In this document: positions 55,578 to 64,000 of the stretch, one piece after another
How the letters are laid out: every line of letters begins with the position of its first letter
Numbering within the stretch: the first letter of the stretch is position 1
Source: Sporolactobacillus vineae DSM 21990 = SL153
Lineage (GTDB): Bacteria > Bacillota > Bacilli > Bacillales > Sporolactobacillaceae
DNA length: 64,000 bases
Assembly: GCF_000377985.1 (NCBI RefSeq)
Contig: NZ_KB899042.1
Span: 62,001 to 126,000, forward strand
Direction of reading: 5' to 3'
The notes under the pieces: generated by a model
Database searches by the model: none
What the model saw: only the letters and a program-made list of their open reading frames with translations
Told to the model about the DNA's origin: nothing
Program-made: the position numbers and the translations under genes

Positions 55578-56222
55578 TTAAGCATCGCTGCACTGCATCA
55601 TCAGCAAACAACCTGATCTCAGCGAAACAGAAAAAGTTGCCGCATCGGCCTCGTTGCTGATACACAGACTGGAACCCACAGGCAGCCCGGCATTTTTCAG
55701 CGGGTATTTAACACCTTCAAGGGTCAGCCCCTCCACTTTTTCTGAGAGCGCCAGAAAAGACAGGTAATGATAGTCAGGGTCATTACTTACATGATATGTA
55801 CCGGGCATGAGTAAAGTGACCCGGTTGAGCGTGTCAATCAGGGCACAGCGGATCCCGGCACGTGCGACACGCAGGAGGATCTGAACCGCCGCCAGCTCAT
55901 GATCGATACGTCCCCCGGTTGCGCCGAAAATCAGCAGTAACTCAGGCTTCTTGCCGACTGCCCAGTCAACAGCAATTTCCAGATCCGTCTGATCCTTTTC
56001 AGGCTGAAAGGTACGCAGCTCGGTACCGCTGTGAAAGACGGCATTTTTCTCCGGCCCGTGAACCGAGTCGAAATCACCGAACGCGTGTTTTGGCTTGATA
56101 CCCGACTTCAGCAGGACAAACGTGCCGCGATCCGCACCGATCCAGTCGAAGTCATGATATTCCGGTGCGGTCAGATCAGGAATCCTTGCTTCAGGTCCTC
56201 CGGCCACAATTGCCAGTTTCAT
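55578..56222 (-). CDS. thiN: Thiamine pyrophosphokinase
   Basis: A 214-aa enzyme (B. subtilis also 214 aa) turning thiamine into thiamine pyrophosphate. Motifs: HAFGDFDSV, EKDQTDLEIAVDWA, IFGATGGRIDHELAAVQILL. In B. subtilis rpe lies between it and rsgA; here the gap is 59 bases. Confidence 0.95.
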   Translation of the reverse strand: MKLAIVAGGPEARIPDLTAPEYHDFDWIGADRGTFVLLKSGIKPKHAFGDFDSVHGPEKNAVFHSGTELRTFQPEKDQTDLEIAVDWAVGKKPELLLIFGATGGRIDHELAAVQILLRVARAGIRCALIDTLNRVTLLMPGTYHVSNDPDYHYLSFLALSEKVEGLTLEGVKYPLKNAGLPVGSSLCISNEADAATFSVSLRSGCLLMMQCSDA

Positions 56223-56281
56223 TTCAGATCATTCCCTTCCGACTGAAAATCATTTGGTCTCCCGAAAGTCTCTTTCACCGG

Positions 56282-57166
56282 TCAGTAGAGTTTCCTCTTA
56301 TTTTTAATCTCGTGATAAAAGAAGCAGTAATGGTCATAACGTTTCGGATCTATATCACCTGTCTCAACCGCATGTTTCACGGCACAGTCCGGTTCGGCAA
56401 TATGTGTACACGTTCTGAACCGGCAGGACGGACTGAACGGTGAAAATTCGGGAAAACATCCGGCCAGTTCTGAAGCATCAATCTGTGTGACATCGAGCGA
56501 GCTGAACCCGGGTGTATCGGCGACAAAACCGGATCTGCCGATCTGAAGCAATGCCACATGCCTTGTTGTATGTTTGCCGCGTCCGAGTGCATGGGAAATA
56601 CTTTGCGTTTCTATATTCAGGGTCGTATTGATCTGATTGAGCAGAGAAGATTTCCCCACACCGGACTGGCCGGTAACTACGGTCACTTTTCCATCCAGAA
56701 TCTGTCTGAGCTCATCGATGCCGGTGTGCGCTTTGCTCGATGTAACAATGACCGGGTAACCGGCATGACGGTAAACAGACAGTTGCTTCTTTAGTAGCGA
56801 TTCCTGATCCTCACTCAATAGATCTTCTTTAGTCAGGCAGATCACAGAATGGATCCGGCTTGCTTCCATGATGATGAGAAAGCGGTCGAGCAACTGGCTG
56901 TCAAACTCCGGTTCGCTGACTGAAAAAACGAGCAGTGCCTGGTCGATATTGGCAATCGGCGGGCGGCTCAGAAAATTTTTTCGCGGCCGGATGGACATAA
57001 TATAGCCGTCAGAAGGATTCTCCGCCTCATAAACCACGTGATCGCCGACAAGTGGTGTCACTCCGCGTTTTCGGAATATTCCTCTGGCCCGGCACTGAAT
57101 CTGACGGTCGCCGGTCTTCACATAATAATAGCCGCTCAGTGCTTTGATGATCGTGCCTTCAGCCAT
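56282..57166 (-). CDS. rsgA: RsgA (CpgA), 30S-assembly GTPase
   Basis: A 294-aa circularly permuted GTPase. N-terminal OB domain, then G4 (LTKEDL), G1 (TGQSGVGKSSLLNQ) and G3 (DTPGFS), and a C-terminal zinc site (CRFRTCTHIAEPDCAV). AAGGAGAAATG precedes the ATG. It follows prkC; a PrkC substrate in other Bacilli. Confidence 0.97.
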   Translation of the reverse strand: MAEGTIIKALSGYYYVKTGDRQIQCRARGIFRKRGVTPLVGDHVVYEAENPSDGYIMSIRPRKNFLSRPPIANIDQALLVFSVSEPEFDSQLLDRFLIIMEASRIHSVICLTKEDLLSEDQESLLKKQLSVYRHAGYPVIVTSSKAHTGIDELRQILDGKVTVVTGQSGVGKSSLLNQINTTLNIETQSISHALGRGKHTTRHVALLQIGRSGFVADTPGFSSLDVTQIDASELAGCFPEFSPFSPSCRFRTCTHIAEPDCAVKHAVETGDIDPKRYDHYCFFYHEIKNKRKLY

Positions 57167-57199
57167 CGTTCATTTCTCCTTATCTGAGAATCTCCGGGC

Positions 57200-59191
57200 T
57201 CAGCCCGGATAGTCAACCGTTCCGTTTTTCGCCGGCCGATTGTCGATCAGGATCTGATAAGTGCCTTTTTTCCCGGGATTAATGGTAAACGGAATGGTAT
57301 ACGTCTTCGTACTCGTAATCTCCTCATCGATAAAGAGTGCGTTTTGGTGATTCGCATCCGTATAATAGATCTGTACATGTGCAGGCTGGCTGCTGCTGTC
57401 GTTCCCATTGCCATTGCCATTGCCATTACCATTTCCATTACCGTTCTTCTGGTAAACGACCTTGATCGGTTTGTCAATCTCTTTTGGCTCCGGCTGCTCT
57501 CCCTTTGAAAGTGAGATAACAACCGTTGTTCCGCTTGCTACACGGCTGCCCGCCGCAGGCTGCTGGGTGACCACCTGATTCTTCGGGATGACCGGCGAGT
57601 AGCTGCCCGCTGAAAAGTCGGCCTTGAGGCTCATACTGTTCAGTTGCTGAGTGACTTCTTCTTTTGTCTTTCCTGTCAGATCCGGTACCGTGATGCCGGT
57701 GCTGTAAGTCAGGTGCACCGTCGTATTTCCCGGCACGACATGCTGACCCGCGCGAGGTGTCTGACGGATGACTTCACCTTCAGGAACGCTTGTCGACGTC
57801 TCGCCTGTCCAGACGACATTTTTATATCCGGCATCCAGAAGCGTTTGAGCTAATGAATCCCTGCTGTAACCGATATAATTCTCTACCGTGATTTTCTGGG
57901 CTCCTGAACTGACAAACAGAGTGACCTTCGTACCTGACTTGACTTCTGCGCCGGCTTCCGGATTCTGGCTGACTACATTCCCCTTTTTCACTTTTGAGCT
58001 GGATTGATTTCGGCGCACGATACTCAGATTCCGGCTGTCTATTATTTTTCCCGCTTCCGCAAACGTTTTTCCGGTTACTGAAGGAACGGTCACATTGCTG
58101 ACATAGAGCATCTTCGGAAGTACGGTGAGCCCGATTACCAGACCGGTGATGATCAGGAGCATCAGAACGCCTGTGAATGTCAGCCACTTCCGGACTCCTG
58201 ATTTCTTTTTCTTTTTTCCCTCCGTACCGGGTGCTGTCTTTTCGGCTGAGGACGGGGCAACAGCATAGCCGGCTGACTGAAGCGTGCTGATCTTGATCGT
58301 TCTCTCATCATCGTCGGCTGCTTCTTCCGGCATCGTTTCGTTCAGTATCAGACGCCTTTCACCGGCGCGCTGCGGCTCAAGCGATGTCCCCAGATCATGG
58401 TACATTTCCATGACTGAGGCATACCGGTCCAGCGGTATCTTGGCCGTGGCCCGGATCACGATGTTCTCGACACTCTGAGGAATCTCCGGTCGTGTTTCCC
58501 GCGGATAGGGCATCGGCTCATTCAGATGTTTCAGTGCGACGGAAACAGGAGATTCTCCGGGAAAGGGCAGCCTTCCGGTTAAAAGTTCGAACATGACAAT
58601 GCCCAGTGCATAGATATCCGACTTGACGGTTGCTTTCCCCCCCCGTGCCTGTTCCGGCGACAGATAATGCGCCGATCCGAGAATCGAATGCGTGTAGGTG
58701 ATCGTCGCACTGCTGACAGCCATTGCAATGCCGAAATCCGTCACTTTCACATTTTCCGATGCATCAATCAGTATGTTATGAGGTTTGATATCGCGATGAA
58801 CAATGCCATGCTGGTGGGCATGAGCGATAGCCAGTGTGATCTGTTCCATAATATGTACGGCTTCGCTTACTTTAATCGGGGAATACTGCCGGATAAACGC
58901 TTTCAGGCTCATGCCCTGCACGTATTCCATGACGATATAATAACAGTCTTCTTCTTCCCCGATATCATAGATGGCCACAATATTCGGATGGGATAAACTG
59001 GCGACAGATTCGGCTTCCCGGTGAAAGCGTTTGATAAACTCCTGATCGCCGGCGAGATCCGAGCGAAGAATTTTTACGGCAACCAGGCGATCAAGAATCA
59101 GATCCTTTGCCTTATAAACAATAGCCATTCCGCCTTCCCCGAGGCGGGATAGAATTTCGTATCTTCCACCGATACGCCTGCCGATCATCAT
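57200..59191 (-). CDS. prkC: PrkC, PASTA serine/threonine protein kinase
   Basis: A 663-aa membrane kinase. The cytoplasmic kinase domain (about 1-270) has Lys40, HRD (Asp134), DFG (Asp152) and the activation loop ending SPEQA. A transmembrane helix spans about 336-358, then three PASTA repeats (about 366-566), a linker of seven Gly-Asn repeats and a C-terminal domain. It senses muropeptides and couples them to cell-wall growth and germination. It overlaps prpC by 4 bases. Confidence 0.97.
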   Translation of the reverse strand: MMIGRRIGGRYEILSRLGEGGMAIVYKAKDLILDRLVAVKILRSDLAGDQEFIKRFHREAESVASLSHPNIVAIYDIGEEEDCYYIVMEYVQGMSLKAFIRQYSPIKVSEAVHIMEQITLAIAHAHQHGIVHRDIKPHNILIDASENVKVTDFGIAMAVSSATITYTHSILGSAHYLSPEQARGGKATVKSDIYALGIVMFELLTGRLPFPGESPVSVALKHLNEPMPYPRETRPEIPQSVENIVIRATAKIPLDRYASVMEMYHDLGTSLEPQRAGERRLILNETMPEEAADDDERTIKISTLQSAGYAVAPSSAEKTAPGTEGKKKKKSGVRKWLTFTGVLMLLIITGLVIGLTVLPKMLYVSNVTVPSVTGKTFAEAGKIIDSRNLSIVRRNQSSSKVKKGNVVSQNPEAGAEVKSGTKVTLFVSSGAQKITVENYIGYSRDSLAQTLLDAGYKNVVWTGETSTSVPEGEVIRQTPRAGQHVVPGNTTVHLTYSTGITVPDLTGKTKEEVTQQLNSMSLKADFSAGSYSPVIPKNQVVTQQPAAGSRVASGTTVVISLSKGEQPEPKEIDKPIKVVYQKNGNGNGNGNGNGNGNDSSSQPAHVQIYYTDANHQNALFIDEEITSTKTYTIPFTINPGKKGTYQILIDNRPAKNGTVDYPG
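57401..57445. repeat. Hexanucleotide tandem repeat inside prkC
   Basis: Seven GGN-AAY (Gly-Asn) units in the linker between the last PASTA repeat and the C-terminal domain of PrkC; on the plus strand it reads as repeating CCATTG/CCATTA. Copy-number changes would lengthen or shorten the linker in frame. Confidence 0.85.
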
Positions 59192-59934
59192 TGATCACCA
59201 CCCTTGCCGTGATCAATGATAATCAGCGAGATATTATCTTCCCCGCCGGCCTCATTGGCTTCGCGGACCATCGCTTCGGCTCGGTCCTTCAATAATTGAT
59301 CCCCGCCGAGCAGCTCGCCGATCCGCTCATCCGGAAGCCTGTTCGTGAGCCCGTCGGAGCAGATGAGGATTTTTGAATCCTGCGGCCAGTCAAGCGTCGT
59401 CGTATCCAGTTCAATCGCCGGCTGCGTCCCGAGCGCCCGCATCAGAATATGCCGTTCGGGATGAACTTCCGCATCGGCACGTGAAATCTGTCCGGTCTTC
59501 ACCAGTTCGTTCACCAGAGTATGGTCTTCGGTAACCTGTTTCATCTGATTCCCGGACTGCCACAAATAGACCCGGCTGTCTCCGACCGTCGAGACGACTA
59601 CATAATCCTTCCCGCAAAACACAGCTGCAACCGTCGTGCCCATACCGCGGCATTCGGCATGCTGCTCAGCATAATCATAGATCCGGACATTCATGGAACG
59701 TACCAGCTGATTCATCCATGCCACTGCCTCAGCGCGGGAAAAGTCTTCCTTCAGCGCCTTCCATTTTTGTTCAGCAACAGCTGCAGCCAGTCGGCTCGCC
59801 ACCTCTCCGGCAACATGGCCGCCCATACCGTCGGCAACAATCCCGAGAAGCTGCGTCCGGCTTCTGAATATCCGGACACTGTCCTCATTATTTGTTCTTA
59901 CTTTTCCTGTGTCTGTTGCAAATACAGCTTCCAT
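59188..59934 (-). CDS. prpC: PrpC, PP2C-type protein phosphatase
   Basis: A 248-aa phosphatase that reverses PrkC phosphorylation. Metal-binding motifs TDTGKVRTNNEDSV, VADGMGGHVAGE, SDGLTNRLP and AGGEDNISLIII are present. The ATG at 59934 is 8 bases from GGGAG; a GTG at 59943 would sit on it. It overlaps prkC by 4 bases. Confidence 0.96.
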   Translation of the reverse strand: MEAVFATDTGKVRTNNEDSVRIFRSRTQLLGIVADGMGGHVAGEVASRLAAAVAEQKWKALKEDFSRAEAVAWMNQLVRSMNVRIYDYAEQHAECRGMGTTVAAVFCGKDYVVVSTVGDSRVYLWQSGNQMKQVTEDHTLVNELVKTGQISRADAEVHPERHILMRALGTQPAIELDTTTLDWPQDSKILICSDGLTNRLPDERIGELLGGDQLLKDRAEAMVREANEAGGEDNISLIIIDHGKGGDQ

Positions 59935-59980
59935 TGTCCACACTCCCGTACGGGTTGTTCCGTTTCCTACAAATCCTGTG

Positions 59981-61327
59981 CTACTTTCTTCGCAGGCATC
60001 CGATAAAAAAGCCGTCGGTATTGAACTGAAAAGGAAACAGCTGAATCATACTGCTGTCCGGGGTCACGCGGCACTGTTTCAGTGCCTCAGGCAACCGACG
60101 GAAAAAATCGGGTTCCCATTCAAATTCAGGGTGCCGCGACAGGAAGCCGGTGAGCCGGCGGTCGTTCTCATCCCGGTTCACGGTGCAGGTACTGTAAACC
60201 AGCCAGCCGCCGGACCTGACCAGTGTTGATGTACGCTCGAGCAGGGCGTTCTGGATTTCAGCCAGATGTCCGAGATCCTCCGGTGACTTATCCCATCTGA
60301 TCTCAGGTTTTCGGCGGATCACGCCAAGTCCCGAACACGGAACATCCAGCAGCAGCCGGTCAAATGAAGCCGGACTGAAAAAAGAACCGGCTTCCCGTGC
60401 ATCCATTGCTTTTGTCCGGATATTCGTCACGCCAAGCCGTTTTGCCGACTGATCGATCAGTTTCGTTTTATGTTCATGAAGGTCCAGTGCAATGATTTGA
60501 CCGCTGTTTTGCATCCGTTCGCCCAGGTGCGTCGTCTTCCCGCCCGGTCCGGCACAGGCATCAAGTACGGTCATGCCTTTCTCCGGCGCAACGGCGTCGG
60601 CAACGAGCATCGAGCTTTCATCCTGAATCGTCATCAGACCGGTCGCAAATGCCCGGGTCCCGGCGATATGTCCGCCTTTAATCTCCAGACAGTCGGGGGA
60701 CAGCCTGCCGGGTTCGGTCTGCATTCCATCCTGTTCAAGGATGGCTTCCAGTTCATGCCGGTCGGTATGGAGCCGGTTGACGCGAACAAAAGACGGAGGT
60801 GCCTGATTGTCGCTCTCTGCGATCTTAACCGCGGTATCGCTGTCCCACTGGCCGGCCCAGAGTGAGAGCAGCCATTCCGGATGGCTGTACTGAATCGATA
60901 ACCGTTTGCTTTCCGGCTGGATCCGGTTCAGATCCGGGACCCCTTCGCGCAGGAATCGCCGGAGCACTGCATTGACAAAACCGACGATCCCATGATGTCC
61001 CCGTTTTCCGGCGATCCGCGCGGCTTCATTCACAATGGCATGATCGGGAATCCGGTCCAGATAGATCTTTTGGTAGAGGGACAGGCGAAGCAGCAGATCA
61101 ACCCACAGGTCAGGTTTCTTTCCGGATACGTAAAAAGCCAGTATGTAGTCAAGCGTACGGCTGTGCTGAAGCACGCCGTAAACCAGGGTCGTCACCAGTG
61201 CCTTGTCACGGCCATTCAGCGATGCTGATGAAAGCATCTCATTGAGGGCAATCTGACTGTATGATTTGTTTTTTGAAATAGAAAGCAGAAGGTCAAGCGC
61301 GGTCTCACGCGCAGACTGCCGGTTCAT
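59981..61327 (-). CDS. rsmB: RsmB (Sun), 16S rRNA m5C967 methyltransferase
   Basis: A 448-aa enzyme. N-terminal NusB-like domain, then a SAM domain with LDACAGPGGKTTHL and the two catalytic cysteines (DVPCSGLGVIRRKP and YSTCTVNRDEND). The ATG overlaps the fmt stop (ATGA); the frame is open to 61417 inside fmt. Confidence 0.96.
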   Translation of the reverse strand: MNRQSARETALDLLLSISKNKSYSQIALNEMLSSASLNGRDKALVTTLVYGVLQHSRTLDYILAFYVSGKKPDLWVDLLLRLSLYQKIYLDRIPDHAIVNEAARIAGKRGHHGIVGFVNAVLRRFLREGVPDLNRIQPESKRLSIQYSHPEWLLSLWAGQWDSDTAVKIAESDNQAPPSFVRVNRLHTDRHELEAILEQDGMQTEPGRLSPDCLEIKGGHIAGTRAFATGLMTIQDESSMLVADAVAPEKGMTVLDACAGPGGKTTHLGERMQNSGQIIALDLHEHKTKLIDQSAKRLGVTNIRTKAMDAREAGSFFSPASFDRLLLDVPCSGLGVIRRKPEIRWDKSPEDLGHLAEIQNALLERTSTLVRSGGWLVYSTCTVNRDENDRRLTGFLSRHPEFEWEPDFFRRLPEALKQCRVTPDSSMIQLFPFQFNTDGFFIGCLRRK

Positions 61328-62268
61328 TCCCGGTTCCCCAGAACGGTTCCGGGTTTCAGTTCCCGGCCCCGCAGGAAATCTGCCGCACCCATCCGTTTTT
61401 TCCCTGCCGGCTGACACTTTTTAATCTCCAGCCAGCGGCCGTCGCCGGCAGCAGCAAGCAAACGGTCGTCATCAGTCCTGACCAGCAGGCCGGGGGTTCC
61501 CTCCCGTTTCACGTCACTGGACAGAGCAGAGAAGATTTTGAAAACATTGCCTTCAAAGTAGGTAAACGCACCCGGGAACGGGTTCAGCCCGCGGATCAGA
61601 TTCCGTATTTCATCCGCCGGCCGGTTCCAGTCAATCTTCTCATCTTCATGTTTGATGCTTGGTGCGAAGGTGGCCAGGTCTTCATCCTGAACGACCGGAT
61701 GAAGACGGCCCTGTTCAAGCTCAGGGAGCGTCTTCATCAGCAGTTCGCTGCCGGCCGCACTCAGTTTGTCGTGAAGGGAACCAAACGTATCCTCATCAGT
61801 AATCGGCACCCGGATCTGGGATAGAATATCGCCGGCATCCAGTTTCTTCACCATGTACATAATTGTAACGCCGGATTCCTTTTGCCCGTCGATGATCGCC
61901 TGCTGGATCGGCGCGGCTCCTCTGTACGACGGGAGCAAAGACGCGTGGACATTGATGCAGCCGAGACGCGGCCCGTCAAGCAGCGACTGCGGCAGAATCT
62001 GTCCATAGGCCGCTGTGACCAGAAGATCAGGCGCGTAAGCGAGAATAGCTGCCACTGCTTCGGGTTTGCGCACCTTCTCCGGCTGAAGCACCGGAATGTC
62101 ATACTGTTCCGCCAGAACCTTCACAGGCGAAGCGGTCAGCTTCTGTTTTCTGCCCTTCGGCCGGTCCGGCTGCGTCACGACGCAGACCACATCGTACGCC
62201 GGATCGTTAATTAAGTTTTGCAGCACAGGAACTGAAAAGTCAGGCGTCCCCATATAAACGATTTTCAT
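61324..62268 (-). CDS. fmt: Methionyl-tRNA formyltransferase
   Basis: A 314-aa enzyme that formylates initiator tRNA. Start MKIVYMGTPDFSVPVLQNL; catalytic region NVHASLLPSYRGAAPIQQAI; a C-terminal OB-like domain binds tRNA. In B. subtilis def lies between priA and fmt; here the gap is 36 bases. Confidence 0.97.
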   Translation of the reverse strand: MKIVYMGTPDFSVPVLQNLINDPAYDVVCVVTQPDRPKGRKQKLTASPVKVLAEQYDIPVLQPEKVRKPEAVAAILAYAPDLLVTAAYGQILPQSLLDGPRLGCINVHASLLPSYRGAAPIQQAIIDGQKESGVTIMYMVKKLDAGDILSQIRVPITDEDTFGSLHDKLSAAGSELLMKTLPELEQGRLHPVVQDEDLATFAPSIKHEDEKIDWNRPADEIRNLIRGLNPFPGAFTYFEGNVFKIFSALSSDVKREGTPGLLVRTDDDRLLAAAGDGRWLEIKKCQPAGKKRMGAADFLRGRELKPGTVLGNRE

Positions 62269-62304
62269 TAATGACTCATCCTTTGCGTTCGCCCGGTTGC
62301 CGAC

Positions 62305-64000
62305 TTACATCAGGGATACCGGGTTCATATCAATTGAAAGCTGTAATCCATTTTTGCCGGTCTCCTTGAAGTGCTGCATGATTTGGTGCAGCACCGGCAG
62401 AAGTTTCGGTTCTCTTTTGTATTTTACCATGCACTGAAAACGATATCTATCTTTGATCCGGGCAACTGACGGAACAGCCGGGCCCAGGACCCTGACGGAA
62501 GAAGACAGGCTATTTCTGAGAATCGAGGCGATGCGTTCTGACGCACCGGCAGCCTGTGCTGCCTCCGGGTGCGTCACGGTAATCAATGTCAGATAATAAA
62601 ACGGAGGATAGCCGAGACGATGGCGAATTTGCATCTCTTCCTGATAGAACCGGTTGAAGTCATTGGCCGCCGCATCGGTGACGGCGTAGTGATCCGGCGA
62701 ATAACTCTGGATCACCACTTCGCCGGGCAGATCATGCCTGCCGGCGCGTCCGGAAACCTGTGTCAGTAATTGAAAGGTCTTCTCCGATGCGCGGAAGTCC
62801 GGCAGGTAGAGCATTGAATCCGCCGCGAGCACACCGACCAGCGTGACTTCCGGAAAATCCAGTCCCTTGGCAATCATCTGAGTGCCCAGGAGGATATCTG
62901 CCTGATGCTCGCCGAATCGCCGCAGCAGCTTTTCATGTCCGCCCTTCCTGCCTGTCGTGTCGACATCCATCCGAATGACGCGGGCTTCAGGCATCAGCCG
63001 GTTCAACTCAGCCTCCACCTTCTGGGTCCCTGTGCCAAAATAGCGCATAGCGTCGCTCCCGCATGAAGGGCAGGCATCGGGAACACGGGTTTCATAGCCG
63101 CAGTAGTGGCATTTAAGCAGATGACTGGCCCGATGATAAGTCAGCGAAATGTCACAGTGCGGACACTTAATGACCGTGCCGCATGACCGGCACATGACGA
63201 ATGTGGCGTAACCGCGCCGGTTGAGGAAGAGGACGGTCTGTTCATGCCGTGCAACACGTTCCTGCAGCTTTGTAAAAAGTTCCTTTGAAAATACGGAATG
63301 ATTTCCGTCCCGCATCTCCTCACGCATATCGACAATATCCACCGGCGGCAGAGGATGATGGTTGAAGCGTTCCTTCAGAGTCAGCAGCTGGTAAACTTTC
63401 TTCCGGGCGCGGGCGTAAGACTCCAGAGACGGCGTGGCACTGCCGAGCACTACCGGACAATGATTGCGGGCAGCGCGGTGAATCGCCACATCACGGGCAT
63501 GGTAACGCGGAATGTCTTCCTGTTTATAACTGGATTCGTGCTCTTCATCGATAATGATCAATCCGAGATTCTCAAATGGGGCGAACACAGCGGACCTTGC
63601 ACCGACCGCCACGCTGACCCGTCCTTCCCGAATCCGGCGCCACTCATCATATTTCTCTCCCCGGCTCAGACCGCTGTGCATGACCGCTACCTGGTTGCCG
63701 AACCGTCCTTTGAACCGGTGAACCATCAGCGGTGTCAGAGAAATCTCCGGAACAAGTACGATCGCCTGCCGTCCTTTATCGATCACGCGTTGAATCGACT
63801 GCAGATAGAGTTCGGTTTTTCCGCTGCCTGTTACCCCGTGACACAGAAAGACGTTCGTCTCTTGACGATCAACCGAGCGGATGATCGGCCGGATGGCTTT
63901 CTCCTGCTCGTCGGTCAGCGGCAGGGGTTGGGTCCGTTCTTCTTCGTCAAGGGCTTCATACGGATTCCTGAATTGTTCTTTCTTCTCTTCTGTGAAAAGC
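62305..64000 (-). CDS. priA: PriA, primosomal helicase (5' end outside the window)
   Basis: The frame is open from the right edge to the stop at 62305 (565 codons), so the first 200 or so residues are outside. Walker A HGVTGSGKTELYLQ, Walker B DEEHESSYKQED, the eight zinc cysteines (CRSCG, CPHCD, CHYCG, CPSCG) and GRAGRHDLPGEVVIQ are present. PriA reloads the replisome at stalled forks. fmt follows it. Confidence 0.96.
   Translation of the reverse strand, partial: LFTEEKKEQFRNPYEALDEEERTQPLPLTDEQEKAIRPIIRSVDRQETNVFLCHGVTGSGKTELYLQSIQRVIDKGRQAIVLVPEISLTPLMVHRFKGRFGNQVAVMHSGLSRGEKYDEWRRIREGRVSVAVGARSAVFAPFENLGLIIIDEEHESSYKQEDIPRYHARDVAIHRAARNHCPVVLGSATPSLESYARARKKVYQLLTLKERFNHHPLPPVDIVDMREEMRDGNHSVFSKELFTKLQERVARHEQTVLFLNRRGYATFVMCRSCGTVIKCPHCDISLTYHRASHLLKCHYCGYETRVPDACPSCGSDAMRYFGTGTQKVEAELNRLMPEARVIRMDVDTTGRKGGHEKLLRRFGEHQADILLGTQMIAKGLDFPEVTLVGVLAADSMLYLPDFRASEKTFQLLTQVSGRAGRHDLPGEVVIQSYSPDHYAVTDAAANDFNRFYQEEMQIRHRLGYPPFYYLTLITVTHPEAAQAAGASERIASILRNSLSSSVRVLGPAVPSVARIKDRYRFQCMVKYKREPKLLPVLHQIMQHFKETGKNGLQLSIDMNPVSLM

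Noticed and set aside
55394-55585. A 63-codon gene ending in the SpoVM sequence
   Set aside because: The extra upstream 37 codons contain the promoter and Shine-Dalgarno sequence of spoVM; only the last 26 codons are the gene.
62305-63786. priA starting at the ATG at 63786
   Set aside because: The frame continues without a stop to base 64000 and includes the Walker A motif upstream of that ATG.
1-64000. CRISPR arrays, tRNA or rRNA genes, prophage or complete insertion sequences
   Set aside because: No repeat-spacer pattern, cloverleaf-type segment, transposase or phage gene was seen in reading both strands.

Overview
The window is a compact stretch of a Bacillales chromosome (Firmicutes). 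Nearly every gene lies on the minus strand. The gene order follows the Bacillus subtilis block that runs from priA to cheC. An intact spoVM gene (26 codons) marks the organism as an endospore former, and the complete fla/che operon marks it as flagellated and chemotactic. It is not B. subtilis itself, because several genes that B. subtilis keeps at these positions are missing. A Sporolactobacillaceae-like or related lineage is my guess only; no marker in the window proves the family.

Layout, in minus-strand (transcription) order from the right edge. (1) 64000-55394: priA (cut by the window edge), fmt, rsmB, prpC, prkC, rsgA, thiN and spoVM, covering replication restart, initiator tRNA, rRNA methylation, the PASTA kinase/phosphatase pair, ribosome assembly, thiamine and spore coat. 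(2) rpmB (55118-55306), the only confident plus-strand gene, convergent with spoVM over a 42-bp perfect palindrome. (3) 54848-50787: yloU, sdaAB, sdaAA, recG. (4) 50661-47993: fapR, fabD, fabG, acpP, with a FapR-operator-like site at the fapR promoter. (5) 47747-38187: rnc, smc, ftsY, then ylxM, ffh, rpsP, rimM, trmD, rplS (RNA processing, chromosome structure, SRP, ribosome). (6) 37973-34437: rbgA, rnhB and a FliK-like/FlhB-like pair (ylqG/ylqH). (7) 33989-26740: sucC, sucD, dprA, topA, trmFO. (8) codY, then the fla/che operon from flgB (25549) to cheC, which runs off the left edge.

The fla/che operon encodes the basal-body rod (flgB, flgC, fliE), MS ring (fliF), switch (fliG, fliM, fliY), export ATPase complex (fliH, fliI, fliJ), hook and its length control (fliK, flgD, flgE), export gate (fliO, fliP, fliQ, fliR, flhB, flhA), number and placement factors (flhF, flhG) and the chemotaxis pathway (cheY, cheB, cheA, cheW, cheC). 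Many neighbours overlap by 1-22 bases, so the genes are probably translationally coupled.

The main departures from the B. subtilis order are absences: def (between priA and fmt), rpe (rsgA/thiN), yloV/fakA (yloU/sdaAB), plsX (fapR/fabD), khpA and ylqD (rpsP/rimM), and xerC-hslV-hslU (trmFO/codY). I saw no rRNA, tRNA, CRISPR array, prophage or intact insertion sequence, and no clear candidate for an entirely new system. The most useful leads are the gene absences, the regulatory sites (FapR, sigma-E, sigma-D), a degraded dispersed-repeat-like element at 42191-42309, a 100-bp-spaced repeat upstream of codY, and two gene-poor gaps (26740-27182 and 33990-34436).
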